Of a DNA stretch of 64,000 bases, positions 19,155-28,695 are shown piece after piece; position 1 is the first letter of the stretch, and the number at the start of each line of letters is the position of its first letter. The notes below the pieces were generated by a model. It was not told the origin of the DNA and did not search any database. It saw only the letters and a program-made list of their open reading frames with translations. The stretch comes from Chloroflexota bacterium (GTDB lineage Bacteria; Chloroflexota; UBA11872). The DNA lies in the NCBI GenBank assembly GCA_022820025.1, contig JAJEGF010000025.1, forward strand, positions 62,001 to 126,000, written 5' to 3'. The translations under genes and the position numbers were made by a program.

Positions 19155-20861
19155 ATGCCTACCGCCATTGAACTTCGAGGGGTTCGCAAGCGCTTCAGGA
19201 TTCGACATGAAGCCGCACGCACCTGGCAGGGCATGGCGCTGGCGCTGCTGGGCCGCCGACGCATTGAGCATGAAGAGTTCTGGGCGCTCGACGGCGTTGA
19301 CCTGGACGTGGCCGCGGGCGAGACGCTGGGCATCATTGGCCCAAACGGCTCGGGTAAGACCACGATTCTCAAGCTGCTGGCACGCACCATTGAACCGACG
19401 ACCGGCGATGTGGTCGCGCGCGGCAAGGTGTTCGGTCTGCTCGAACTCGGCGCCGGCATGCATCCAGACCTGACGGGGCGGGAGAACATCTTCCTTAACG
19501 GGTCGTTCCTGGGCATCGAGCGTCAGGAAATGCGGCAGCTCTACGACCGCATCGTGGCCTTTGCCGAATTGGACCGCTTCATCGACACGCCGGTTCGCCA
19601 CTACTCGTCGGGCATGTTCATGCGGCTTGGGTTTTCGATTGCGATCAACGTCGATCCGGACATCTTGCTGATCGACGAGGTGCTGGCGGTGGGCGATGCA
19701 CGGTTTACGGCCAAGTGCTACGAGGCGCTGGCTGAAATCAAGGCCCGGGGGCGCACGCTGGTGTTCGTGTCCCACGATCCGATCCAGGTGCGCCGCTTCT
19801 GCGACCGGGTGCTGTGGATCGACCAAGGAAAGATCCAGGCACTGGGCGACCCGCGCGACGTGATTCAGCAGTATCTGCAGCACATGGGCGGTTCGGAAGC
19901 CTTGACGGAGTCCGAGCAAGCGTCAGCAGCGCCCGACCCAGGCGGCGAGCAACTTCGGATCCGCGCGGCCACGGTCGCCGACAGCGCCACCGGGGTCGAG
20001 AGCTATGCCTTTCTGCCTGGCGGCGTGATGCGGTTGGCAATGGAACTGGAAGCGGACGCCTACCTGGACGACGTGATGGTTGGATGCGCCGTTCGCCGCA
20101 GCGACGGCCTGCTCGTGCACGAGACATCCACGGCGGCAACGCTTGGACCGACCGCCGTGCAGCCAGGTCGAACGCGCGTGGAGTGCTCACTTGGTCCGCT
20201 GCCGCTCGGACCTGGAAGCTATCAGCTATCGCTGGGCGTGTGGCCGACCGAGAATCGAAGACGTCCGTACCACATGTGGCCTGACGCCATCACGATATTC
20301 GTCGGCAAGGCCACGGTCTCCCAACGCGGCGTGGCCGTGGTGCCGTCGCAATGGAGAGTCTCGCTAGCCCCACCCGAGGACGAATTGCAATCCGCGTTGG
20401 CGCCTATCGCCCAGCCGGACATGCTCACGGAAGCGGCCGGGCCTTTCTGGGCGCCGCCGCCGGAGCAGCTGGTCATGGGCGCGCGCGAGTCTGAATGGCT
20501 CGGCGAAGGCTGGTTTCCGGCGGAAAACTGGCCGCCGCGCGTGCGGTGGACCAGCGAACGCGCCGTGGCCTACGTCTGCCAGGACGTCGGTCAGGGATCG
20601 CTCGTGCTCTCCGCCTGCCGTCCGCTGCATGGCCGGGCCCAGGCCGAGGGCCGGGTGAGCCTCAACGGACTTCACATCGCAACGTTCCAACTCCACGGGA
20701 TGGACTTTGAGGACGTAGTCGTGCCGCTGGATCCGGTGACATCGCCCACGTCGCACGAGCTGGTCATAGAAGTCGACGATGCCCTGGTACCTGCCGAGGT
20801 TGGCCTGGACTCGGACACTCGCCCGCTCGGCATCGCCGTGCGCTCAATCCGGGTGGAATGA
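19155..20861 (+). CDS. wzt: ABC exporter ATPase, Wzt-like, with extra C-terminal beta-rich domain
   Basis: Powers the Wzm-like permease. In 568 residues: an ATPase domain (Walker A GPNGSGKTT 62-70, signature YSSGM 150-154, Walker B ILLIDE 170-175, switch His207), then a Wzt-type carbohydrate-binding domain at about 260-390 that in relatives reads the glycan end. A third beta-rich region follows at about 445-568 with EGWFP, RWT at 464-466 and DTRPLGIAV near the end. The first two parts are standard. The third is an addition that shares motifs with domains in the next glycosyltransferases. The gene overlaps the following one in an ATGA. Confidence 0.92.
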   Translation: MPTAIELRGVRKRFRIRHEAARTWQGMALALLGRRRIEHEEFWALDGVDLDVAAGETLGIIGPNGSGKTTILKLLARTIEPTTGDVVARGKVFGLLELGAGMHPDLTGRENIFLNGSFLGIERQEMRQLYDRIVAFAELDRFIDTPVRHYSSGMFMRLGFSIAINVDPDILLIDEVLAVGDARFTAKCYEALAEIKARGRTLVFVSHDPIQVRRFCDRVLWIDQGKIQALGDPRDVIQQYLQHMGGSEALTESEQASAAPDPGGEQLRIRAATVADSATGVESYAFLPGGVMRLAMELEADAYLDDVMVGCAVRRSDGLLVHETSTAATLGPTAVQPGRTRVECSLGPLPLGPGSYQLSLGVWPTENRRRPYHMWPDAITIFVGKATVSQRGVAVVPSQWRVSLAPPEDELQSALAPIAQPDMLTEAAGPFWAPPPEQLVMGARESEWLGEGWFPAENWPPRVRWTSERAVAYVCQDVGQGSLVLSACRPLHGRAQAEGRVSLNGLHIATFQLHGMDFEDVVVPLDPVTSPTSHELVIEVDDALVPAEVGLDSDTRPLGIAVRSIRVE

Positions 20862-22219
20862 CGACGGACCATCCGCCCGTTCGGATCATCGTGCTGAACT
20901 ACAACGGCGCCGGGCGGGTCGAGCGCTGCCTGGAGCGATTGCTCGCTACTCGTTATCCCGACTTCCGCGTAACGGTGGTGGACAACGCCTCGAGCGATGG
21001 CTCGCCAGCGAGCATCGAACAAGCGTTTCCAGAGGTTGAGCTGATTGAGAATGGTGCCAACCTGGGGTTCTCGCGAGGCAACAACCGCGCACTGCGGACG
21101 GCAAGCGAGCCATACCTGGGACTGCTCAACCCGGACACCGAGGTGGCGCCCGACTGGCTGCAGCCGCTGGTGGCACGCCTTGCCGGCGACCCGTTGGCCG
21201 GCGGTGTGGGAGCGAAGCTATTGCATCAGTACGACCGGCTTCCGCTGCGGTTCAGTGTCCCGACGTTTTGCCCGCCGCCACCAGACACGCGGCGGCTTGG
21301 CGTCCGTTTCTATGGCGCGGAGTCGACGGCCGGCGCCGCCGAGGTGATCGGCGGCGCCCATGGTGTGGAACTGAATGCGTACGGTCACCCGTTTCGCTGG
21401 ACCGCGGCCGACCTTGAACTCGCCGTGCCGGTAGGTGACGGGGAAGCGACGTTTTCCGTGAATTTGGCCTCGGGAGACGGACGAGCGCCGGTTGCGATCA
21501 GCGTGAGCGCCGGCGACCAGCCGCTGGTCGAGACCCGGGTGCCGAGCGAGCGCACGACGCTTCAGATTGACTTGAGCGCCGACATGGTGCGGCGGCTAGC
21601 GCGGCCGGCCATTGAATGTGCCGGGATCAGGCCGCTGGCAGACGGTTCGATGCGTGATCGCGGTACGCACCTCCTGGCGGGCGTTCCCTGGTCGGCCTGG
21701 GACGACGCCTCCTACAACCGGCCGCGGGAAGTCTTCGCCGTCAAGGGCGCGGCCGTGCTCTATCGGCGGGCGATGCTGGAGGCACTGGACTACCTGGACG
21801 ACGGCATCTTTATGTACTACGAGGATGCGGACCTTGCCTGGCGCGCCCGACGTCGCGGTTGGCGGTTCTGGTACGAGCCTGCATCCGTCGTTCGCCACGA
21901 ACACGCGGCGCTAAGTCGGGAGTGGTCGCCGGGATTCGTCCGCAACGTTGAGTTCGGCAAGCTGCGGATGCTCGGAAAAAACGCGCCGCGGTCGTGGGTG
22001 GGCCGGCACGCGGCGACCGCTTTGCAGTTTGCCTCAGGCGACTTCCGGAATGCGTTGGCACTACGCGACGTGGAAGCGGCGCGCCGAGTGGCGGCGCGCC
22101 TCCGGGCACTCGGTGACGCCGCCCTGGCCGGACCGAAAACCTGGCGGCTGAGGGGCCAGGAAGCGCGCCTTGCCCCGCTGGACGGTCGTGAGTTGCGTCC
22201 GTTCCTTGAGTCGTCGTGA
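20858..22219 (+). CDS. GT2 family glycosyltransferase with inserted beta-rich domain
   Basis: 453-residue inverting, GT-A-fold transferase of the rhamnosyltransferase-like GT2 group. It has the N-terminal IIVLNYNG, VVDNASSDGS, NPDTE as the metal-binding DxD equivalent at 91-95, and the catalytic/acceptor region FMYYEDADLAWRARRRGW near 318. Between NPDTE and the acceptor motif sits an insertion of about 130 residues (roughly 140-275) containing HPFRWTAADLEL and predicted strands. The core enzyme normally has no such insert. It overlaps both neighbours by 4 bases. The sugar donor is not predictable, though a rhamnosyl or mannosyl donor would fit the locus. Confidence 0.88.
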   Translation: MTTDHPPVRIIVLNYNGAGRVERCLERLLATRYPDFRVTVVDNASSDGSPASIEQAFPEVELIENGANLGFSRGNNRALRTASEPYLGLLNPDTEVAPDWLQPLVARLAGDPLAGGVGAKLLHQYDRLPLRFSVPTFCPPPPDTRRLGVRFYGAESTAGAAEVIGGAHGVELNAYGHPFRWTAADLELAVPVGDGEATFSVNLASGDGRAPVAISVSAGDQPLVETRVPSERTTLQIDLSADMVRRLARPAIECAGIRPLADGSMRDRGTHLLAGVPWSAWDDASYNRPREVFAVKGAAVLYRRAMLEALDYLDDGIFMYYEDADLAWRARRRGWRFWYEPASVVRHEHAALSREWSPGFVRNVEFGKLRMLGKNAPRSWVGRHAATALQFASGDFRNALALRDVEAARRVAARLRALGDAALAGPKTWRLRGQEARLAPLDGRELRPFLESS

Positions 22220-23796
22220 AGGCGGCGGTCTACAACCGCTGGCTGCACGAGAAGGGAGGGGGCGAGCGTCACGCCGTCATGGCGGCGCGCGTCCTGGCCG
22301 AGCGCTTCGACACCGAACTCATCACGCATCGCCCGGTTGAGCGCGACGTCCTGGCGGATGCCCTGCACATCGATCTGGATCAGATTGGTGTGCGCGTGAT
22401 TCCGGCGCTCCCGCCGAATCGGTTTGCCGAGGTCACTCGCGAGTACGACCTGTTCGTCAACTCGTCGTTTATGACCAACCAACCATCGGCAGCGCGCCAT
22501 AGCGTGATGCTCGTGCTCTTCCCATCACCAATCGATCGCACGTGGCCGGAGCGAATGCGTCAGTCCGTCGGCCGGTTCCTCAAGCGACAGCTGCTGTTGC
22601 CCGAGTGGAGCGACGGCTTCTACGACGTCCAAGAGCTTGGCCGCGGGTGGTTTCGGTACACGACCGATCACGCTCGGGTCAGATTGCGCGTGCCCCGCGG
22701 CCGCGGGCCCGTGCCCATCGACATTGTGGCCGGAAACTTCAGGCCCGACGGAAGCTTGCCGGTCCGTTGCCTGGCGGACGGGCAACTGGTAGCCGAACAC
22801 GCGTTTGCACCGCGTCCGGGCCACTTTGAGACGTGGCGCATCAGTCTTGATCGACGATATGTGAAGGATGGATTCGCCAATCTGCTGCTGCTGTCGCCGA
22901 CCAGGAATCCGGCCAATGAGACGACCGAGGCGGACAATCGCGAGATCGGTCTGGCCGTTACCGACGTTCGGGTGCGACATCCCCGGCACTTTCTCTATGA
23001 GCTGCTGTTCCGTCGCGCGTTGTCGGAACTGGGCTGGCGTCTCGAGTGGTTGCCGGAGCCGCATTCATTGGCCAATCTCGATACGTACGATCTGATCTGT
23101 CCGATCTCGGCGTACAGCCGCACGTGGATGGAAACATACTGGCAACGTAGCGGGCCACTGCTGTATCCCCCGGTGGATACGAGTTGGGCGGAACCTCGTG
23201 CCAAGTCGCGGTCGATTTTGAGCGTCGGTCGCTTCTTTCGCGGCTCGCACGAGAAGAAGCACGGCGTGCTGATCGATCAGTTCAAGCAGATGTGCCGCGA
23301 TGGTCTGGAGGGCTGGACGCTGCGCTTGGCCGGCCATCAGAGTCGACGAGATGCTGATCTGGCCTACACCGACGATTTGCGCCAGCGTGCGGAAGGGTAT
23401 CCGGTTGAGTTTGCCGTCGATGCCCCGTTCAAGGTCTTGCAGCGCCTTTACGGTGAAGCGCAGATCTACTGGCACGCCGCCGGGTACGGTGAGAGGGTGA
23501 ATCGCAATCCGATCAAGTTTGAGCACTTTGGGATTTCCGTGGTGGAGGCCATGGCCAATGCGGTCGTGCCAGTCGTGCTGAATCAGGGTGGACCACCTGA
23601 AGTCGTTCACGACGGACAGGACGGTTTTCTCTGGACCACGACCAGCGAGTTGCGCGAGCGGACGTGGAGCCTGATCCGGGATCAGGAGCTGCGAGGTCGC
23701 ATGGCGACTCGCGCCAGGCGCTCGAGCCAGCGCTTCAGCACATCGGCGTTCCGGGATCGACTTAACGAACTGGTCACGGATCTCGTTGGCCAGTAG
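22216..23796 (+). CDS. GT4-like glycosyltransferase with inserted beta-rich domain
   Basis: 526-residue GT-B protein. The N-terminal half opens MKAAVYNRWLHEKGGGERHA, the glycine-rich acceptor-side loop. The C-terminal half has SVGRFF, a GYGE segment, and FEHFGISVVEAMANAVVPVV with the donor-binding Glu pair typical of GT4. A region at about 133-254 interrupts the N-terminal domain. It contains GRGWFRYTT and NREIGLAVTDVRV, closely resembling the C-terminal part of the Wzt-like protein. Start GTG overlaps the previous stop. Donor and acceptor are unknown. Confidence 0.85.
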   Translation: MKAAVYNRWLHEKGGGERHAVMAARVLAERFDTELITHRPVERDVLADALHIDLDQIGVRVIPALPPNRFAEVTREYDLFVNSSFMTNQPSAARHSVMLVLFPSPIDRTWPERMRQSVGRFLKRQLLLPEWSDGFYDVQELGRGWFRYTTDHARVRLRVPRGRGPVPIDIVAGNFRPDGSLPVRCLADGQLVAEHAFAPRPGHFETWRISLDRRYVKDGFANLLLLSPTRNPANETTEADNREIGLAVTDVRVRHPRHFLYELLFRRALSELGWRLEWLPEPHSLANLDTYDLICPISAYSRTWMETYWQRSGPLLYPPVDTSWAEPRAKSRSILSVGRFFRGSHEKKHGVLIDQFKQMCRDGLEGWTLRLAGHQSRRDADLAYTDDLRQRAEGYPVEFAVDAPFKVLQRLYGEAQIYWHAAGYGERVNRNPIKFEHFGISVVEAMANAVVPVVLNQGGPPEVVHDGQDGFLWTTTSELRERTWSLIRDQELRGRMATRARRSSQRFSTSAFRDRLNELVTDLVGQ

Positions 23797-23820
23797 CCGC
23801 GCCCACATCCGGGCTGTCGA

Positions 23821-26067
23821 ATGACGCAGGTGCGCCGCCTGATGGGTTGGAGCCGGGCGCGCCCCGTGTTTCTCCTGTTCCTCGTCGCCTTCACGTTCTA
23901 CTCGATGAGCCTGGGCCCGGCGCGCAACGGCTCGGGCTACAGCGCGGACGGAACGTTTGCGTTCGAAATGGCCAAGAGCGTGATGATTGATCGAGGTCAC
24001 GCGTATCTGCGCGACCAGAACCGAAACTTCGCTCGCTGGGGCGTGGGCTTGCCGACAGCCTTCATGCCGATCGTCGCGTTTGCCGAGCCGCTGGCCAGAA
24101 TGGCGCCGCAGCGGGATCGCATTCCCCTGGGCGAGTACGACGTGCTGCTGGTGAATCAACCCGCACTCGGCGGGACACCGGGACCTGATGTCCGGCGAGA
24201 GCTTCTTCTCGAAATTGAACCCGGGGCCTACGACCGCCTTGCGCTGGTGTCGCACAGCGGGCTAAGCGCCGGCTTTACCCAGGGGACTGAAATCGCGCGG
24301 CTCGAGCTCACCGACACCACGGGATTATCCACCGAGCATCCAATCCGAGTCGGCATCGAAACCGCAGAGTGGGCCTACGACCGTGGCGACGTGCGCGCCG
24401 TGATTCAGCACGATCAACCGCCACCCGTGGCACGGCACATCGGCAACGCACGCGCCTATTACTACGGGGCGACGTGGCGCTTCGACTCGCCGCGGGAACT
24501 CGAGTCGGCGCGAATCACCTATCTGCTGCCGGACGGCAATTTCTATGTCGACGGTCTGGCCCTGCGTTCACCCGACGGAGATTGGATCGACGGGCCTGGG
24601 GTTGGACGTGTCTGGTCGGAACGGCAGAACCGCGAGTTCTTCCGACGCATCTGGGTCGCGTTAGCGAACGCGTTCGTATCGGCCCTTGGAGTCGTGCTCG
24701 TGGTGCGGATTGTGCGACGGCTGAATTACAGCGAGCGCGTGGCGCTTGTCAGCGGACTGATCTACGCGGTCGGAACGATGGCGTGGCCCTACGCCAAGTT
24801 CGACTTCTCCGAGCCGCTGGTTACCACGCTGCTACTAGCGGCGGTGTGGCTCTTGCTGGTACACGGCTCGAGCGGACGGCAACGCTACGCACTACTGGCC
24901 GGATCTGTGGCGTTCGCGGCCGTGCTTACCAAGTACGTCAGTGTGATCGCCGTGCCGATCCTATTGACCGGCCTGGTGGTTGGCGCCCGTTCGGAGCGTA
25001 CGTGGAGGGAGAGCCTGCGGCACTCGATTCGACCGGCGCTTCTATTTTCAGCGCCGTTTCTGGTCGTCATTCCGCCAGCCCTCGTCGCGGCGGCGTTGCT
25101 GTTCGACTTCCATTTGCTGTACGTGAGTGAACTCATCGGCGGTCTGCAGCGGGGTTGGCTGGAACTGCCGTTTCGGCTGGGACTTGTCGGCCTCATCAGC
25201 AGTTGGGGCAAAGGCGTGCTCTGGTACAACCCGATTCTGCTGGTTACGTTGCCGGTGCTGCCCTGGTTCATTCGTCGGCATGGCTGGCGGTCGCTCGTAT
25301 TCGTCGGCATCCCGCTCGCCTACGCCCTGCTCTACAGTCGCAAGCAAGTCTGGTACGGCGGCAACACCTGGGGCCCGCGCTATCTGGTTCCGGCGCTTCC
25401 GTTGCTGGTGATCGTGGGGGCCCCCCTGTTTGAGCGAGTTCTTGAGCGAGCGCGTAGCTGGCTGCCAGGTGTGGCCCTGGCCGGTGTGGTGCTCGGCAGC
25501 GCCAGCGTGCAATTCATGGGCGTCGCCAAGGACTTTATCTCCTACCTGGATCTCTTTCAGCAACAGGTTGCGGGAGCGGTGCCGCAGAATGGGGCGATCT
25601 ATGGCGGCGCTGACTATCAGCCGTGGTCGTCGATCCAGCCTGAAGGCGACTTCGCGGCGGTGCTCTATGCGTACCAGTTCTCACCGTTGCTGGCCCATGC
25701 CTGGCTCCTTAGAGCCGACGCCGTCAACCTGATTGCGCCCGATCGAACGGACTGGTTGGCCGACGCCCTGGGCCGCACGCCATGGCTGCGCTTCGGGATC
25801 GATGCCGTGCCCGCGAATCCCGAACATGGCCTGGGGCTGGACTTCTGGTCGCTAAGCCTCACGGAGAGTTTCCTGGCCTATCCGGGATTCCTGTTCTGGG
25901 TGGCTGCCCTCCTGCTGGTCCTGCAATTCACCGCGCTGGGGGCCTGGGTGGGCCTGAGCGGTCGAATCTGGCCCTCCGCGCGCGGCGTGTGGTCATTCCG
26001 TTTTCTTTCGATTGGCGCCTTTGCCGCGCTGTTGATTAGCTTTGACACGCTACATTTCATGCTCTAG
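23821..26067 (+). CDS. Multi-spanning GT-C-like membrane protein with extracytoplasmic domain
   Basis: 748 residues with a signal-anchor-like first helix (PVFLLFLVAFTFYSM) and about ten later hydrophobic segments. The layout resembles GT-C (PMT/ArnT-like) transferases, which use lipid-linked sugar donors outside the membrane. The segment at about 100-255 is soluble, rich in predicted strands, and contains RVGIETAEWAYDR, a motif that recurs in other bacterial membrane proteins of this sort. Catalytic acidic residues of GT-C enzymes cannot be assigned with confidence. It begins 24 bases after the GT4-like gene and follows the same transcript. Confidence 0.65.
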   Translation: MTQVRRLMGWSRARPVFLLFLVAFTFYSMSLGPARNGSGYSADGTFAFEMAKSVMIDRGHAYLRDQNRNFARWGVGLPTAFMPIVAFAEPLARMAPQRDRIPLGEYDVLLVNQPALGGTPGPDVRRELLLEIEPGAYDRLALVSHSGLSAGFTQGTEIARLELTDTTGLSTEHPIRVGIETAEWAYDRGDVRAVIQHDQPPPVARHIGNARAYYYGATWRFDSPRELESARITYLLPDGNFYVDGLALRSPDGDWIDGPGVGRVWSERQNREFFRRIWVALANAFVSALGVVLVVRIVRRLNYSERVALVSGLIYAVGTMAWPYAKFDFSEPLVTTLLLAAVWLLLVHGSSGRQRYALLAGSVAFAAVLTKYVSVIAVPILLTGLVVGARSERTWRESLRHSIRPALLFSAPFLVVIPPALVAAALLFDFHLLYVSELIGGLQRGWLELPFRLGLVGLISSWGKGVLWYNPILLVTLPVLPWFIRRHGWRSLVFVGIPLAYALLYSRKQVWYGGNTWGPRYLVPALPLLVIVGAPLFERVLERARSWLPGVALAGVVLGSASVQFMGVAKDFISYLDLFQQQVAGAVPQNGAIYGGADYQPWSSIQPEGDFAAVLYAYQFSPLLAHAWLLRADAVNLIAPDRTDWLADALGRTPWLRFGIDAVPANPEHGLGLDFWSLSLTESFLAYPGFLFWVAALLLVLQFTALGAWVGLSGRIWPSARGVWSFRFLSIGAFAALLISFDTLHFML

Positions 26068-26095
26068 CTTCAAATGAAGGGAGCAGGCGACACTC

Positions 26096-26326
26096 ATGGC
26101 TGATTCGGACGCGCCGTCCGCGCCGCCGCTCATTCCAGACGACTTTCTCGCGATCCTGCGCTGCGTAAACGACGATCATCCGCGCGATGACGGCGTATTG
26201 CGCATCGAGGGCGACTTCCTGGTCTGTACGGTCTGCGGTTATCGATACAAAGTCGAGGACGGGATTCCCAACATGCTGTGGGAAGACGCGATGCCACCGA
26301 GACGCGAAGAAGCCGCCCGCTCGTGA
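26096..26326 (+). CDS. Trm112-like small zinc-binding protein
   Basis: 76-residue protein with LRCVND, LVCTVCGYRYKVEDGIPNML. This is the bacterial Trm112/YcaR pattern of a short beta-barrel around a zinc site. Only three cysteines remain (23, 44, 47); the usual fourth ligand position is Asn. Family members are small activators or partners of other enzymes, including methyltransferases. Its stop overlaps the start of the radical SAM gene, suggesting the two products are made together. A GAAGGGAG ribosome-binding site precedes the ATG. Confidence 0.8.
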   Translation: MADSDAPSAPPLIPDDFLAILRCVNDDHPRDDGVLRIEGDFLVCTVCGYRYKVEDGIPNMLWEDAMPPRREEAARS

Positions 26327-27444
26327 ATTCGATCAGCCAGGCGAAAGACCTGCTGGTCAAGTACCGTCGGCATCGGGCCATCCTGCGTCCGTCGCTTGGT
26401 CGATTTGCGTTTCACTGGATGCGCGGCTCGACGGACCTGCCGTACGGGCCGATCAAGCTGCACATCGAACCGACCAGCGCCTGCAACCTGCGCTGTCCCA
26501 TGTGTCCGCAGAGCGTGCTCGCCGAGGAACTCAAGAAGCAAAAGCCGTTCATGGACATGGGCCTGTTCCGCAAGATCATCGACGAGGCGCGGTCGTCGGT
26601 ACGGGAGGCCAACCTGTTCTTCCGCGGCGAGTCCCTGATGCACCCGGACATTTACGAAATGATTGAAGTCTGCGAGCGCGCCGGAATCGCCGCCCACATC
26701 AACACGAACGCCACCCTGTTGCGTGACGAGAAGATTGAGCAGTTGCTTGACGCCGCGCCGAGCAAGCTGACCATCAGCTTCGACTCGGGCGAACCGGAAC
26801 AGTACGAGGTGATGCGAGCAGGTGCGCAGTTTGACCGGACGCTGGAGCGGGTTCTGCGACTGCTGGAGTCCAGAAAGCGCCGGTCCGGCCCGAAGCCTTA
26901 CTTCGTGATGCAGGTAATTCAACTCTGGGACTCGAGCTTTCCCACGGGTGCGGCGCCAGTCGTTCCGGAGCACTTCCGCCAGCGATTCGACGGACTACCC
27001 GTGGATGAGTGGGACACGTTCTGGGCGCACGGCTGGGCCGGGCAGATGGACTCGTCCGACTTCTACACCGCTCGCCCGCACGGGCCGAATTACTACCCCT
27101 GCAATTGGCTCTGGAAGTCGATGGCGATCTACTGGGACGGCAAGGTCCCCTCGTGCTGCGCGGACTTCGGCGAGGATCAGATCATGGGCGATCTGGCCAA
27201 TGAGTCGCTGCTGAACATCTGGAACAATCCGGCCTATCGCGCAATTCGCGAGGCCCATGTGAGCGGCAAGCTGGAGGATTACAAGCTGTGCCGCGGCTGC
27301 GACGCCATCTGGCAGGACGGGGGTTCAAGCTGGAACCTGTTTGCCGGCGCCCGCAGCGTGGTGACCGGGGATCCGCTGCCGGTGATCCAGCCCTCGACCA
27401 ACGGCTCGCACGCAACCAACGGGCAAGAGACGCCCGACCACTGA
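26323..27444 (+). CDS. Radical SAM/SPASM domain protein
   Basis: 373-residue radical SAM enzyme. The 4Fe-4S motif CNLRCPMC places Cys54, Cys58 and Cys61, followed by a GE-like RGESL segment. A SPASM-type C-terminal domain has cysteines at 260, 278, 279, 323 and 326, enough for at least one auxiliary cluster. The GTG start overlaps the stop of the Trm112-like gene; a 15-codon longer frame from an ATG inside that gene is less likely. SPASM proteins modify peptides, proteins or sugars. In a glycan locus a sugar or lipid-linked intermediate is plausible, but no substrate is shown. Confidence 0.88.
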   Translation: MNSISQAKDLLVKYRRHRAILRPSLGRFAFHWMRGSTDLPYGPIKLHIEPTSACNLRCPMCPQSVLAEELKKQKPFMDMGLFRKIIDEARSSVREANLFFRGESLMHPDIYEMIEVCERAGIAAHINTNATLLRDEKIEQLLDAAPSKLTISFDSGEPEQYEVMRAGAQFDRTLERVLRLLESRKRRSGPKPYFVMQVIQLWDSSFPTGAAPVVPEHFRQRFDGLPVDEWDTFWAHGWAGQMDSSDFYTARPHGPNYYPCNWLWKSMAIYWDGKVPSCCADFGEDQIMGDLANESLLNIWNNPAYRAIREAHVSGKLEDYKLCRGCDAIWQDGGSSWNLFAGARSVVTGDPLPVIQPSTNGSHATNGQETPDH

Positions 27445-27531
27445 TTGCCAGGCGGAGTGCAATGCTCCGCCACTCGGCGAACGCCGCTGGCACCGTTGTC
27501 CCGTGCCGAAGCCGGTGCTAGCGTCCGAGCA

Positions 27532-28695
27532 ATGCGCATCACCTTTGTCTCAAACATCTTTCCGCCGACGGTCGGTGGGCCCGCAACGCACATCTACAAC
27601 CTTGCGCTGACGCTGCACAACCGCGGCCACACGGTTCGGGCGGTGGTTTGCCCGGACGATCCGGAGGGGCTGGTTCGTCCGCCGTTTCCGATTGTGCGCG
27701 TCTCCTGGAACGCCCCGATTCCGCTGCGCTACGCCTTGGTCTGGTGGCATACGTTGCGAGCCGCGCTGCGCTCGGACGTGGTTTACATCAACGGTATCGA
27801 GGCGCCCTCAACGCTGGCCGCGCTGATGGCCGGTCGGCCCCGGGTGCTCAAGATCGTGGGCGACTGGGCCTGGGAGTCCGCGCACCGACGGGGTATGACG
27901 TCGCTGGGCATTGAGGAGTTTCAGCGGACCCGTCACGGGCCGCTCACTCGGGCGTTCCAATTCATCCAACGCATGTATACGACGCTGGCCAATGTGATCG
28001 TGGTTCCCAGCGGATACGTGGGCGCGTTCGTGCGCACCTGGGGCGCCAGGCCGCAGAAGATCCGGGTGGTGCACAACGCCTTGACCGAGATTCCGGAGAT
28101 CGACGTCGCCCGCGAGGAAGCCAAGCGGCAGCTCGGATTCGAAGGCCCGCTGGTCTGCACGGTGTCCCGACTCTATGGATGGAAACGGGTCGACGACCTG
28201 CTGCGCATGGTTCCCGACTTCGCGAACGACGCCGTGCTGGCCATCGTTGGCGACGGGCCGGAGCAGCCGGCCCTGGAACGCTGCGCGGCCGAGTTGGGCC
28301 TGGGCGACCGGGTTCGTTTCGTGGGCCGAGTGCCGCACCGGGACGTTGGCATGTACCTGCGCGCCGCCGACGTGTTTGTGCTGAACACGTCGTACGAGGG
28401 TCTGTCGCACACGCTGGTGGAGGCTCGCGTTGTTGGAACGCCGATAGTCACGACGGACATCGGTGGAAACCGCGAAATCCTAACCCACGAGCACAACGCG
28501 CTGCTGACGCCGCTCGGCGACCATCGCGCATTTGTAACGGCCGTGAACCGCCTGTTAGCCGACTGCGAGCTTGCCGATCGGCTGGTGAGCAAGGGATCGG
28601 AGGGGCTCGACCACTTCACCTGGGACCGGCTGGTGGATGAAACGATGGAGATTCTGTCCGAGGTCACGGGCTCAACGTCGCGCGCCGGACCGTGA
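27532..28695 (+). CDS. GT4-family glycosyltransferase
   Basis: 387-residue GT-B retaining glycosyltransferase. It opens MRITFVSNIFPPTVGGPATH, the usual acceptor-side start, and contains VSRLYGWKRVDDLL at the domain junction and YEGLSHTLVEARVVGTPIV with the paired Glu residues that bind the nucleotide sugar. The frame extends 29 codons upstream to a TTG, but the ATG starts exactly at the family N-terminus. It is followed in a GTGA overlap by another transferase. The donor sugar is not predictable. Confidence 0.9.
   Translation: MRITFVSNIFPPTVGGPATHIYNLALTLHNRGHTVRAVVCPDDPEGLVRPPFPIVRVSWNAPIPLRYALVWWHTLRAALRSDVVYINGIEAPSTLAALMAGRPRVLKIVGDWAWESAHRRGMTSLGIEEFQRTRHGPLTRAFQFIQRMYTTLANVIVVPSGYVGAFVRTWGARPQKIRVVHNALTEIPEIDVAREEAKRQLGFEGPLVCTVSRLYGWKRVDDLLRMVPDFANDAVLAIVGDGPEQPALERCAAELGLGDRVRFVGRVPHRDVGMYLRAADVFVLNTSYEGLSHTLVEARVVGTPIVTTDIGGNREILTHEHNALLTPLGDHRAFVTAVNRLLADCELADRLVSKGSEGLDHFTWDRLVDETMEILSEVTGSTSRAGP

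Noticed and set aside
19065-19919. N-terminal extension of the GyrI-like frame
   Set aside because: It runs antisense through the start of the Wzt-like ATPase; the ATG at 19064 has a strong ribosome-binding site and matches the domain start.
23065-24255. 396-codon minus-strand open frame opposite the GT4 and GT-C genes
   Set aside because: No domain, no ribosome-binding site, and it spans the junction of two real genes.
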